From Oleiharenicola sp. (GTDB lineage: Bacteria; Verrucomicrobiota; Verrucomicrobiia; Opitutales; Opitutaceae), in assembly GCA_025363455.1 (NCBI GenBank), contig JANYDW010000077.1, positions 1 through 61,523 of the forward strand: a stretch of DNA of 61,523 bases. The letters are read 5' to 3'. Within the stretch, counting starts at the first letter, position 1. The number at the start of each line of letters is the position of its first letter. Position numbers and translations under genes: made by a program. Under the pieces are notes generated by a model that made no database searches, had not been told where the DNA came from, and saw only the letters and a program-made list of their open reading frames with translations. Below are positions 24,841 to 33,552 of the stretch, one piece after another.

Positions 24841-25911
24841 ATGCCGACTGTTGCCGCTTTGCCGCGTATCTTTGAACTGGCTTTGCCCGACCTCGCGCTC
24901 GCGCGGGGTGGCGTAGTCAGGTCTCACCGCGTCCGTGGTTGGTGGTGGAGCCGTGAAGGCGACACCCCCGACACCCCCCGCCCGGAAATTCCCACCGTGC
25001 TGTTGGTCCATGCCTTGACGGGCAGTGCCCAGGCCGGAGGCGAGGGTGGCTGGTGGGACCCGCTCATCGGACCCGGGCGCGCACTGGATCCGGAGAAGTA
25101 TCGCATCGTCTGCTTCAACAACCTCGGCTCTTGCTATGGCAGCAGTGGCCCCGGGGTGGAGGGCTTTCCCGTCGAGAAAAATCTGGAGCTGACCAGCCTC
25201 GATATTTCGCGGGCTTTGCTGCTAGCGCTGGACCGGCTTGGCATCAGCCAGGTTCACCTCACCACCGGTGGTTCGCTCGGTGGCATGGTGACGCTGGCCC
25301 TGGCCGCGCTGGCACCCGAGCGCTTCGAGCGATTGCTACCGCTGGCGACCAGTGTGGCGTCCAGTGCCTGGGTCGTGGGTTGGAACCACGTCGCCCGCCA
25401 GATCCTCCGGCTCGATCCCGGCTATCCGGACAACATCGGCCGCGGACTCGAAATCGCCCGCCAACTCGCCATCCTCACCTACCGCGCCGAGCCCGGCCTC
25501 GACGCCCGCCAGCCGCGCCCGGCGCAGACCAGCTCCCACAATTCCGGTTACCCCGTGCAGAGCTATCTCGAGCACCAGGGGGCGAAACTGCGAAACCGGT
25601 TCGCCGCGCCGGCCTACGAACTCCAGCTTGCCGCGATGGATCACCATGACCTGATGCAGCCGTTGCCCGGCGACAATCGACCGGCCATTGGTCGCGTGAA
25701 GGCCTCAACCCTCATCGTGGACATTGACACCGACCAGCTCTTCACCCCGGCGCAGGCCGAGGCGCTGGCGAAATGCCTGCGCGACGCCGGCGCCCGGGTC
25801 GAACGCGCGACCGTCCGCAGCATCCACGGCCACGATGCGTTTTTGATGGAATGGGAAACCCTCGGCCCTATCCTGACCCGTGCCCTGCAATTGCAGGCCC
25901 CGAAACTATGA
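24841..25911 (+). CDS. metX: Homoserine O-acyltransferase
   Basis: 356 aa with an alpha/beta-hydrolase fold. Signature: LLVHALTGSAQ, FNNLGSCYGSSGP, nucleophile elbow GGSLGGMVTLALAA (Ser is the acyl carrier), late Asp in IDTDQLFTP and the catalytic His in IHGHDAFL. It activates homoserine for methionine synthesis, using acetyl-CoA or succinyl-CoA; the donor cannot be assigned by eye. The stop overlaps the thrA start (ATGA at 25908-25911), so homoserine supply and use are translationally coupled. No metY neighbour is present. Confidence 0.92.
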   Translation: MPTVAALPRIFELALPDLALARGGVVRSHRVRGWWWSREGDTPDTPRPEIPTVLLVHALTGSAQAGGEGGWWDPLIGPGRALDPEKYRIVCFNNLGSCYGSSGPGVEGFPVEKNLELTSLDISRALLLALDRLGISQVHLTTGGSLGGMVTLALAALAPERFERLLPLATSVASSAWVVGWNHVARQILRLDPGYPDNIGRGLEIARQLAILTYRAEPGLDARQPRPAQTSSHNSGYPVQSYLEHQGAKLRNRFAAPAYELQLAAMDHHDLMQPLPGDNRPAIGRVKASTLIVDIDTDQLFTPAQAEALAKCLRDAGARVERATVRSIHGHDAFLMEWETLGPILTRALQLQAPKL

Positions 25912-28397
25912 GTGAACGCTGGCAGGTCTATAAATTTGGTGGTTCCTCCCTCGGCACTTCCGGGCGACTGCCCAAGGTGCTGGAACTGGTGGCGGCCGCG
26001 CCGCGCCCACTCGCCCTCGTGGTGTCGGCCCTTGGCGACAGCACCGACTGGCTCATCCTGTCGGCCCGCTCGGCCGAGGAGGGCAACATCAGCCAGGCCC
26101 GCCGCCAGCTCACCCAGGTCCGTGACCTCGCCACCGCCACCGCGCGCTCGGTGCTCAACAGCCAGGGTCAAAAGGGCTTCAAGCACGACCTCGACGAGAT
26201 CCTGACGCCGGTGGAGCGTCTGCTGTCGGGCATTGAGCTGACCCGCGAGTGCTCGCCGCGCACCCTCGACTCGATTATCTGCGTCGGCGAACGCATTTCC
26301 ATCGCCGTCGTGGCGCGCGCCCTGGCCGAACGCGGCGTCCCGGCCATCCCGGTGGACGCGCGGGATTTTGTCGTGACCGATTCCACCTATGGTTCGGCCA
26401 CGGTCGACAAGGTTGAAACGGCGGCGAAGTTCGCGCCGTTGTTCGCCAAATGGAGTAGCAGCGTGCCAATCATCACGGGCTTTCTGGGCCGCACCCGCGA
26501 GGGCCACACCACCACGCTCGGCCGCAACGGCTCGGACTACACCGCCACCCTCGTCGCCGGCCTGCTCAAGGCCTCGGCCGTCACGGTCTGGACCGATGTG
26601 CTCGGGGTCATGACCGCCGATCCCGCGCTGGTGCGCGAGGCCTCGCCGGTGGACCGGCTCTCTTATGACGAGGCGCTGGAGCTGGCGTATTTCGGCACGC
26701 GGATGTTTCACCCGCGCACCATCATCCCGCTCCGCGAGTGCGGCGCCGCGCTGGTCATCCGCAGCACGACCCAGTCGGAGGCGCCCGGCACCCGGATCGA
26801 CGCGACCGGCAATCCCGATCCCAACCGCCCGACCTGCGTGACCAGCCTCGAGCGCCTCTCGTTGATCGGCGTGCAGTCGCGCCGCACCGGCCTGAGCAAG
26901 CCGCTCGGCGGGCGCATCCTCGCCGCCCTTGGCGAGGTGGGCGTGCGCGTGTGGCTGACAACCGAGTCCACGCTCGGCCAGTCCTTCTCCGTCGTGATTC
27001 CCGAGGTGGACGAACCCCGCGCGCGTTCGAGCATCGCCGAGGCGCTGGCGCCCGAGCTACAGACGGGCGACCTGCGCATCGAGCCGATCATTTCCCCGGT
27101 GACCCTGGTCAGCCTCGTGGGCGAGAACATGGGCAAGCGGCCGAACGTGGCCGGCAAGTTCCTCAACGCCATCGGCGAGGCCGGCATCTCCGTCCGAGCC
27201 GTGGCCCAGGGCGCGTCGTCCCGCAGCATTTCCTGCGTGGTCGACGCCGACCAGACCGCGACGGCCGTGCGCACCGTGCATGGCGCTTTCAATCTTTCGC
27301 ATACCGTCATCAGCGTGCTGCTGCTCGGCAAGGGCGTCGTCGGCAGTTCCCTGATCAAGCAGATCGACCAGCAGAACAAGGCGCTCGATCGCGAGCACGA
27401 CGTGCAAGTGCGGCTCGTCGGCGTCGGTTCGAGCGGCGGCGTGCTGTTCGATCCGGAAGGCATTCCCACGGACAAGGCGATCGGACTGCAGAAATCCGCG
27501 CTGGAGGAGGGGAAGGCGGTGAAGGATGTCATTTCCCTGCTCGGCCAGCTGTCGCGTCTGCCGAATCCGGTGCTCGTGGACTGCTCCGCCGCGCCCGGCA
27601 TGGAGAAGCTCTACCGCGCGGCGTTTGCCCACAGCGTCAACGTCGTCTCATCCAACAAGCAGCCGCTGGCGTTGCCGCGCGCCGAGCGGGATGCGCTGCT
27701 CGCCGAGGCTCGCAAGCATTTTCGCGCCTATCACTACGAAACCACGGTCGGCGCGGCGTTGCCCGTGATCGAGACGCTCAAGAATCTTGTCCGCACCGGT
27801 GACCACGTGATCACCATCGAAGGTGCGTTTTCCGGCACGCTGGGCTATCTCTGCGACCAGCTCGCCCAAGGCAAGCTGCTGTCCGCCGCGGTGCGCAGCG
27901 CGCGCGAGCTCGGCTACACCGAGCCGCATCCGCGCGACGATCTTTCCGGCCTCGATGTCGCCCGCAAGGCGGTCATTCTGGCCCGCGAACTCGGCCTCCA
28001 AGTGGATCTCACTGACGTCGAGCTGAGGCCCTTTGTCCCCGAGAAATATCTCAAGGAAAATGATCCGGAGAAATTCATGGTGTCGCTGACGAAGCTGGAT
28101 GCCGAGGTGGCGCAGCGCGTCGCCGCCAGCAAGGTGCAGGGCCGCCTGCCGCGCTACCTGGCCCGCATCACGCCCGGCGCGGCCGGCGCGAAGGTCACGG
28201 TCGGTCCGGTGGACGTCGAGGCGGCGCATCCGGCGGCGGCCTTGCGCGGCGCCGAGGCGTTCGTCGCGTTTCACACCGAACGCTACAAGGAATACCCGAT
28301 GGTCGTCCGCGGGGCAGGGGCGGGCGGGGCGGTCACGGCCGCCGGCGTCCTGGCAGATATCTTGCGCCTCGCGCAGAACATCCGCGGCCGGCGTTGA
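25908..28397 (+). CDS. thrA: Bifunctional aspartokinase I/homoserine dehydrogenase
   Basis: 829 aa from ATG 25908, full length for ThrA. Aspartokinase domain to about residue 280 (VYKFGGSSLG, LGRNGSDYTATLVAGL), two ACT domains at about 300-450 (GVRVWLTTESTLGQSFSV, ISVRAVAQGASSRSIS), then homoserine dehydrogenase ([51 protein letters not shown]). It makes aspartyl phosphate and, later, homoserine for threonine, methionine and isoleucine. ACT domains imply threonine feedback. A 126-bp stretch (27851-27976) recurs at 30369-30494 with only synonymous changes. Confidence 0.96.
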   Translation: MSERWQVYKFGGSSLGTSGRLPKVLELVAAAPRPLALVVSALGDSTDWLILSARSAEEGNISQARRQLTQVRDLATATARSVLNSQGQKGFKHDLDEILTPVERLLSGIELTRECSPRTLDSIICVGERISIAVVARALAERGVPAIPVDARDFVVTDSTYGSATVDKVETAAKFAPLFAKWSSSVPIITGFLGRTREGHTTTLGRNGSDYTATLVAGLLKASAVTVWTDVLGVMTADPALVREASPVDRLSYDEALELAYFGTRMFHPRTIIPLRECGAALVIRSTTQSEAPGTRIDATGNPDPNRPTCVTSLERLSLIGVQSRRTGLSKPLGGRILAALGEVGVRVWLTTESTLGQSFSVVIPEVDEPRARSSIAEALAPELQTGDLRIEPIISPVTLVSLVGENMGKRPNVAGKFLNAIGEAGISVRAVAQGASSRSISCVVDADQTATAVRTVHGAFNLSHTVISVLLLGKGVVGSSLIKQIDQQNKALDREHDVQVRLVGVGSSGGVLFDPEGIPTDKAIGLQKSALEEGKAVKDVISLLGQLSRLPNPVLVDCSAAPGMEKLYRAAFAHSVNVVSSNKQPLALPRAERDALLAEARKHFRAYHYETTVGAALPVIETLKNLVRTGDHVITIEGAFSGTLGYLCDQLAQGKLLSAAVRSARELGYTEPHPRDDLSGLDVARKAVILARELGLQVDLTDVELRPFVPEKYLKENDPEKFMVSLTKLDAEVAQRVAASKVQGRLPRYLARITPGAAGAKVTVGPVDVEAAHPAAALRGAEAFVAFHTERYKEYPMVVRGAGAGGAVTAAGVLADILRLAQNIRGRR

Positions 28398-28468
28398 GCA
28401 CATACGCCTGAATCCCTTCGATGGGACCACACACTACAAGCCAGGCCCACTCGGATTGGTTCAAAAAT

Positions 28469-29332
28469 ATGAAAACGACGACATGGCTCTACCATATCAA
28501 TCCGAAGAGCCCCAAGGGATATACCTACAATTGGGACGTTGACCGTCCAAAGACGCTGCTTCGCACAAACGATAAGGAATGGGGCGCCGACAATATGTTC
28601 AATCAGATCAAGCGCGGCCACATGATCTGTGTCTACATGAAGAACATTCGACCCAATCCAGACGGTGTTTACGTCGTCGGGAAAGTGACAAAAGTCCATG
28701 TCGACCGGCGGACATTTGTTTGGGAAGCCGACGTGACACGATCCGCAGCGATACTCATTAGGCCGATTCTCAAAGAAGAGGTACAAAGCTTTTTCGATCG
28801 TTCTCACGGCAATCCGGTCCAACGATTGCCGCATGCGAAGCGGCAAAAGTGGCTGCAGCGCCTTGGTCGAGGCGAGTTCGTTGAAGGCGTTCCTCTCGTG
28901 AGGGCGCAGGGCGTTCCTCGCGCGTTGTCGCCCGGCTTTGATCCGATCACGAGTCGTGAGCACGGCGTCATCGGAGAGTTGTTTGTCATTAAACTTCTCT
29001 CGAAACGTTACCCTTCTGCGAAAGGCTTCGACGTAGTCCATATTTCTAAAGGCAATACGGGTGCGGATCATGACATCGCAGTAATGTGCGGTGACAAGAT
29101 CGTGCGTCTAGTGGAAGTGAAAGCTAGGGTCGGAGTTCCCGGCGACCCTGTATTGATTTCCGAACGGGAGCTTGTATGCCGGCGTGCCAATCCTGCGGTG
29201 CACTGCATCTTTGTCGTCTATCTTAACAAAGATGCCTCTGTGCGCAGTATTATTGAGATCGGCTTCGGCAACTCGTTCGCGCTGGCACCGCGGCAGCACT
29301 GGCTTACTCCGGGATTTCCAGAGGCACTGTAA
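28469..29332 (+). CDS. EVE/PUA-like domain fused to DUF3883-like PD-(D/E)XK nuclease
   Basis: 287 aa from ATG 28469 (an upstream ATG at 28421 is also possible). Residues 1-105 begin TTWLYHINPKSPKGYTYNWD and resemble the EVE/PUA fold that reads modified bases (IKRGHMICVYMKNIRP, GVYVVGKVTKV). Residues about 170-285 match the DUF3883 restriction-like family: HGVIGELFVIKLL, GNTGADHDIAVM, and the EVKAR catalytic triplet context. EVE-nuclease fusions are known or proposed modification-dependent restriction enzymes. GC and codon use are clearly lower than in thrA upstream, and decayed DNA follows, so it was probably transferred in. Cleavage and target are inferred. Confidence 0.65.
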   Translation: MKTTTWLYHINPKSPKGYTYNWDVDRPKTLLRTNDKEWGADNMFNQIKRGHMICVYMKNIRPNPDGVYVVGKVTKVHVDRRTFVWEADVTRSAAILIRPILKEEVQSFFDRSHGNPVQRLPHAKRQKWLQRLGRGEFVEGVPLVRAQGVPRALSPGFDPITSREHGVIGELFVIKLLSKRYPSAKGFDVVHISKGNTGADHDIAVMCGDKIVRLVEVKARVGVPGDPVLISERELVCRRANPAVHCIFVVYLNKDASVRSIIEIGFGNSFALAPRQHWLTPGFPEAL

Positions 29333-29462
29333 GTGCTCGAACTTCACCATGAAGTTTCCTGAATTTGACGGACCGCAGCCCCCAAAAAATTTGAACTCAT
29401 CAGCTCGGTCTTAGCTGAGTATTCGGTCGACTGCCTGCTGATCGCGGTTTATTCCTTCAGCC

Positions 29463-29759
29463 TTGAAGAAAGCGCCTCCCATCATATTGGCCGTCCTTCT
29501 TATTGGCATCGCTTGGCACGAAAAGAATGCGTGTGACCGGTGGAGTGCTGAAGCAGATGACTCCATGGTAAAAATCGCGAAAGAGCTTTTAGAATATGAA
29601 ACAAAAAGGTACGAGCCGGACAGACCGCGAAAGCTAGCTCGAATGGGCGTCGAACTCGCGCTTGAGAGTGCTGAGTCGCTGTTGGAAGATCCGCCGATCT
29701 TCAGCAACACTGCGAAGCTTAAGGTTGCGGTCAGGAATGGAAGAAATGCAATAAGGTAG
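29463..29759 (+). CDS. Hypothetical protein with N-terminal membrane anchor
   Basis: 98 aa from a TTG start (MKKAPPIILAVLLIGIAWHE): one transmembrane or signal segment, then a charged helical region (DDSMVKIAKELLEYETKRYE) without known motifs. Lower GC than the chromosome average, like the EVE-nuclease gene 130 bp upstream. No Shine-Dalgarno site. The opposite strand is also open but less protein-like. No function can be assigned. Confidence 0.4.
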   Translation: MKKAPPIILAVLLIGIAWHEKNACDRWSAEADDSMVKIAKELLEYETKRYEPDRPRKLARMGVELALESAESLLEDPPIFSNTAKLKVAVRNGRNAIR

Positions 29760-30699
29760 GGCTCAGAATAGTCTCGGTGTGTGGTTCTACCTTGCAGCCT
29801 TGCTCCCCGCACATTTGGCAACTTTCCGCATGATACAGTGGGTGAGTGCGGTTTGGGAAATCCTTGTAGGACTGCCGTAGCTTCCGATTACGCTCTCTGG
29901 TCGTGACTGATACCTTACGCGATAGAATATCTCGCATGGAAGGGCCCGCGTTTGCTGGTGGCCATTGAGGCCCTGCTGGCCAGCGTCCTTGATCTTACCT
30001 CGCCAGGAATCCGCCGGTCCTTGGGCATCACCTTGAAAGAGCTGGCAGCCGAGGATTGGCGCAAGCTGTTGCACGCCGGTCAGGAGAGTTCGTCCCAAGC
30101 GTTGGGCTGCGCTGCGGCTGGCAACGTGGCAGGCGACGGAAAAAGGGGTCGAGCCTCACCTTGCACCATGAAGGAGAGTGGAGAGATCGTAAGGGGGAGA
30201 GATCGGGTCGGGCCTCACCACTCACCATGACTGTCCACAGCGACTGACTCATTTCGTTCTACCTCCCCAAAAGGTTCATGGTGAGGCCGACCCCCTACGT
30301 AAGCCCGGCCCTGCAGAAGAAACTCCAATGAACCCCAAACCCCAAGGCCTGACCCCGTTTTCCCGCCCCTGCGACCAACTCGCCCAGGGCAAGCTGCTGT
30401 CGGCCGCCGTGCGCAGTGCGCGCGAGCTCGGCTACACCGAGCCGCATCCGCGCGACGATCTGTCGGGCCTCGATGTCGCCCGCAAGGCGGTCATCCGGAA
30501 GGAATTCCTGTCGCCGTAGGGCAGAAAAATAGGGTCCAGGCTTTGTAGTGTGTAGTGGGTCAGCACTGGAATGAAGCCAGGCTGCGGAAATGGATGTGAC
30601 CGATGCAATCCCTAAGCCGGGCGGAGTTCTTGTCCCGGAGAGCACGGAGGGAGCACAGAGCTCACCGAGTCCGGTCCTCTGACAGCCGGACCGGCGGTG
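29760..30699. other. Decayed island DNA with short repeats and gene remnants
   Basis: No intact gene. A plus-strand frame at about 29907-30230 (…LVAIEALLASVLDLTSPGIR…KELAAEDWRKLL) looks like the remnant of an unknown protein. Short motifs of the type GGGTCG(A/G)GCCTCACC…CACCATGA recur at 30145, 30206 and, inverted, at 30276-30296. The thrA remnant at 30369-30494 follows, and GTAGTGGGTC near 30551 is an isolated match to the 118-bp element's end. Confidence 0.5.
30369..30494 (+). pseudogene. Fragment of a second thrA
   Basis: 126 bp aligned without gaps to thrA 27851-27976. I count 7 differences, all at third codon positions and all synonymous, so the encoded peptide ([20 protein letters not shown]...) is unchanged. 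Sequence on both sides is unrelated to thrA. It must derive from a functional homologue rather than from simple decay of a local duplicate. Confidence 0.85.
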
Positions 30700-31125
30700 T
30701 CATGTCGGCATGATCAGCGGCAGGGGCTCGCGGCCGAAGCGGCGATAGACCGGAAAGTCGCGCGTATCGACCGTGATGATCTTCGCCTTCGGGAACTGCT
30801 CCGACAGCACCACCAGCGAGCCGTCGCACACGTCCATTCGTTCGTATTTGGTCATCAGCTGGCTGAGCCGGGCGGCATGTTGATCGAGGACGGAAACCAC
30901 TCCGAGTTCGCCCCGATGGATGAAACTGAGCAGTGCCAAGGTGGCCGATGAATTCTGGCCGAGGTTCCAAGCCACTTCGCCAATCACCAGTTCGCTGGCC
31001 CAGAGCGGTTCGCCGAGGGAGAAGAAAATACCCTTCGCCCAGTCATGCCAGCGGTCGCGGCGGGCAAAAAGCGCGATCAAAGGACCGGCATCAACGAGAT
31101 ACCTTGGTGGGGCCAAAGCCTTCAC
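30700..31125 (-). CDS. PIN-domain ribonuclease toxin (VapC-like)
   Basis: 141 aa PIN domain: Asp in YLVDAGPLIALF, Glu in ELVIGEVAWNL, Asp in RMDVCDGSLVVL and Asp in IITVDTRDFPVYRR supply the acidic metal site. Its start overlaps the upstream small ORF (31091-31270) by 35 bp, the usual antitoxin-toxin coupling. Not closely similar to the PIN protein at 3062-3454. It sits at the right border of the island after thrA. RNA target unknown. Confidence 0.85.
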   Translation of the reverse strand: MKALAPPRYLVDAGPLIALFARRDRWHDWAKGIFFSLGEPLWASELVIGEVAWNLGQNSSATLALLSFIHRGELGVVSVLDQHAARLSQLMTKYERMDVCDGSLVVLSEQFPKAKIITVDTRDFPVYRRFGREPLPLIMPT

Positions 31126-31270
31126 GGCTGGAGAGGTGGTAATCGCCCTCGATCATGCCGGCCACCCGTTTCGCCGCATCGGCGAAGCTTGGCTGATGCT
31201 TGGAGGACACACGCCGTCCGTTCCTGGCCTTGGCCCGGGAAGAAACAGAGCGGCGCGTCTGAAGTTTCAT
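31091..31270 (-). CDS. Probable antitoxin of the second PIN pair
   Basis: 59 aa from ATG 31270: a basic N-terminus (MKLQTRRSVSSRAKARNGRR) then SFADAAKRVAGMIEGDYHLS, which resembles the toxin-wrapping tails of VapB-type antitoxins. Overlaps the PIN toxin start. The in-frame extension up to 31411 is not convincing. Assigned from position and size. Confidence 0.6.
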   Translation of the reverse strand: MKLQTRRSVSSRAKARNGRRVSSKHQPSFADAAKRVAGMIEGDYHLSSREGFGPTKVSR

Positions 31271-31599
31271 GTCCCGAAAAAGCCACCGGCTGCAGGCAAA
31301 GTCAATGTCGAGCCCGGGGTCACGGAGACGAGGCAGTAGGCGGGCAAACCCGTCGAGGGGCACACCGACTCCTGTCTGCAGACCGTAGTCTTGGCGGAGG
31401 CCTGTTGCCACTGTGGATAACGGCGACCACCTTCCTTTGCATTAAATGTGAGTGGGGACGGTTCGATTGCATCGTTCTGGATAAGCACATTCGGCGGGGC
31501 GGTGATTTTTACATATCCCGCCGGCAGCTGCACTGAAAATAGTGGAAACTGAAGATTGACAGGCCATGTGCCGATTAACAGCTTCTGCCCCGTTCTCCC
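31271..31599. other. Spacer upstream of the ilv leader
   Basis: No gene seen. A perfect TTGACA at 31556-31561 is a candidate -35 for the ilv leader transcript, but no good -10 lies at 16-18 bp; ATTAAC at 31574 is too close. TGTGGATAA near 31410 resembles a DnaA box but is alone. Confidence 0.4.
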
Positions 31600-31704
31600 A
31601 TGATTCTCAACGTCGCCCTCGTTGCACTTATTACCGTCGTCCTGGCCGTACTGGCCGTGGACCCGAACACACATGGGCGGCTCGCTGAAGCCACTAGCTC
31701 CTAA
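31600..31704 (+). CDS. Branched-chain amino-acid leader peptide (ilv attenuator ORF)
   Basis: 34 codons. The first 20 read MILNVALVALITVVLAVLAV: 13 of 20 are Ile, Leu or Val, the three end products of the operon that follows. The ORF ends 21 bp before a strong terminator and 144 bp before ilvD. This is the layout of enterobacterial ilvL/ilvB leaders, where ribosome stalling on these codons controls termination. The last part of the ORF contains GGGCGGCT (31675-31682), which is complementary to the left stem of the terminator. No Shine-Dalgarno site is visible. Confidence 0.8.
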   Translation: MILNVALVALITVVLAVLAVDPNTHGRLAEATSS

Positions 31705-31754
31705 GAGAATCAAAACTCAAAGAGTAAGCCGCCCAAAAAAGGGGCGGCTTTTTT
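31675..31754 (+). promoter_or_regulatory. Attenuator: antiterminator strand and intrinsic terminator
   Basis: Terminator: AAGCCGCCC (31726-31734), loop of seven bases, GGGCGGCTT (31742-31750), with a T-run 31749-31754. Competing antiterminator: GGGCGGCT at 31675-31682, inside the leader ORF, pairs with AGCCGCCC at 31727-31734 and would abolish the terminator. CGCCC at 31614-31618 at the 5' end of the ORF could in turn sequester the antiterminator strand. Predicted: starved ribosomes stall on Ile/Val/Leu codons, antiterminator forms, ilv genes are read. Confidence 0.75.
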
Positions 31755-31848
31755 ATTCTCCACCCACTTACATATGACACAGACCTGTCCCACCCATTTC
31801 TCGCGCTGCCGGCCCTGTTCCGGTAGCATGTCCTGACCATTTACCCCC

Positions 31849-33519
31849 ATGGATACCGGTAAACGCCACAGCCACCTTGTCACCGACGGCCCGAGCCGGG
31901 CTCCCGCTCGCGCCATGATGAAGGCCGTCGGTTTTACGGATGAGGATCTCGCCAAGCCATTGATCGGCGTCGCCAACACCTGGACCGAGATCGGGCCCTG
32001 CAATTTTCACCTCCGCGCCCTGGCGGAACATGTGAAGGCGGGCGTGCGCGCCGCCGGCGGCACTCCGCTCGAGTTCAACACCGTATCCATCTCCGACGGC
32101 ATCACCATGGGCACCGAGGGCATGAAGACCTCGCTCATCAGCCGCGAGCTCATCGCCGACTCCATCGAGCTCGTCGCGCGCGGCAACAGCCTCGACGGCC
32201 TCGTCTGCCTTTCCGCCTGCGACAAGACCAACCCCGGGGTCATGATGGCCCTGGCCCGCCTGGACATCCCGGGCCTCGCGCTTTACGGCGGCTCGATCGA
32301 CCACGGCCACCACAACGGCAAAGCCTTGACGGTGCAGGACGTCTTCGAGGCGGTAGGGGCGTTCACCGCCGGCAAGATCGACGCGAAGGAATTCAAGTGC
32401 GTGGAAAACGCCGCGTGTCCCACGGCGGGTGCGTGCGGCGGCCAGTTCACCGCCAACACCATGGCGACGATCATGGAGGCGATCGGCATCTCGCCGGCCG
32501 GGCTCAACGGCATCCCAGCCACCGCGGAGGAGAAAAACAAAGCCGCGTTCCGCTGTGGCGAGATCGTAATGGATCTCGTGCGCCAGGACCTGAAACCCTC
32601 GCAGATCATGACGCGCAAAGCATTCGAGAACGCGATCATGTCCGTCGCCGCCTCGGGCGGTTCGACCAACGCAGTGCTCCACCTGCTCGCGCTCGCGAAG
32701 GAGTCCAACATTTCGCTCAAGATCGACGAGTTTGACGCGATCTGCCGCAAGACCCCGACCATCGCCACGCTCAAGCCCGGCGGCCTCTACACCGCGGTCG
32801 AGATGCACCACGCCGGCGGGATTTCGCTGCTCCTGCGCCGACTGCTCGAGGGCGGTCACCTTCACCGGGATTGCGTGACCGTCACCGGCCGCACGATCGC
32901 CGATGAGGTTAAGGCGGCCTTCGAGGCGCCCGGCCAGCAGGTCATCCGTCCCACCGACAAGGCGTTCAAACCCACGGGCGGCCTGGTCATTCTCCGCGGC
33001 AATCTCGCGGAGGAGGGCGGCGTACTCAAGGTCGCGGGCAGCAATCGCGAAAAGATCATCGGCCCGGCCCGCGTGTTTGAAAACGAAGAATCCGCGATGG
33101 CGGCGGCGAACGCTCAAAAAATCAAAGCCGGCGATGTCGTCGTCATCCGCTACGAAGGGCCCAAAGGCGGTCCAGGTATGCGCGAAATGCTCGGCGTGAC
33201 TGGCGCGTTGGCGGGGCAGGGGCTGGCCGACTCCGTGGCCTTGCTCACGGACGGACGATTTTCTGGTGCGACCCGCGGTTTCTCCATCGGCCACGTGGCC
33301 CCCGAGGCGTTCGTGGGCGGGCTGATCGCCTTTGTTAATGAAGGCGACCTGATCGAAATCGACGTCCCGGCGCGTAAGCTGCAGGTCGAGATCGCCCCGG
33401 ACGAACTCGCCCGCCGCAAGGCCGGTTGGAAGCCGCCAGCACCGCGCTACACGCGCGGCGTCATGGCCAAGTACGCCAATACCGTTTCCTCCGCCTCCGA
33501 AGGCGCGGTCACCTCTTAA
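31849..33519 (+). CDS. ilvD: Dihydroxy-acid dehydratase
   Basis: 556 aa, standard for IlvD. Iron-sulfur Cys motifs CDKTNPG and PTAGACGGQFTANTMA, plus the C-terminal GPKGGPGMREML and TDGRFSGATRGFSIGHV. It dehydrates dihydroxy-isovalerate and dihydroxy-methylvalerate, the third common step to valine and isoleucine. First structural gene after the attenuator; ilvB follows 33 bp later on the same strand, so it heads the operon and is the first gene controlled by the leader. Confidence 0.97.
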   Translation: MDTGKRHSHLVTDGPSRAPARAMMKAVGFTDEDLAKPLIGVANTWTEIGPCNFHLRALAEHVKAGVRAAGGTPLEFNTVSISDGITMGTEGMKTSLISRELIADSIELVARGNSLDGLVCLSACDKTNPGVMMALARLDIPGLALYGGSIDHGHHNGKALTVQDVFEAVGAFTAGKIDAKEFKCVENAACPTAGACGGQFTANTMATIMEAIGISPAGLNGIPATAEEKNKAAFRCGEIVMDLVRQDLKPSQIMTRKAFENAIMSVAASGGSTNAVLHLLALAKESNISLKIDEFDAICRKTPTIATLKPGGLYTAVEMHHAGGISLLLRRLLEGGHLHRDCVTVTGRTIADEVKAAFEAPGQQVIRPTDKAFKPTGGLVILRGNLAEEGGVLKVAGSNREKIIGPARVFENEESAMAAANAQKIKAGDVVVIRYEGPKGGPGMREMLGVTGALAGQGLADSVALLTDGRFSGATRGFSIGHVAPEAFVGGLIAFVNEGDLIEIDVPARKLQVEIAPDELARRKAGWKPPAPRYTRGVMAKYANTVSSASEGAVTS

Positions 33520-33552
33520 TATTTCAACCAACCAACCCAACCAGGGAATGCT

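Noticed and set aside
29731..29937. Minus-strand 68-codon ORF with a CQMCGEQGC segment
   Set aside because: Looks zinc-finger-like, but it overlaps decayed DNA, has no partner and no further support.
31405..31415. TGTGGATAA resembling a DnaA box
   Set aside because: A single site with no cluster, AT-rich stretch or dnaA/dnaN neighbour.
31560..31848. T-box riboswitch as the ilv control element
   Set aside because: No T-box sequence (AGGGUGGNACCGCG) or specifier loop; the leader ORF explains the region better.
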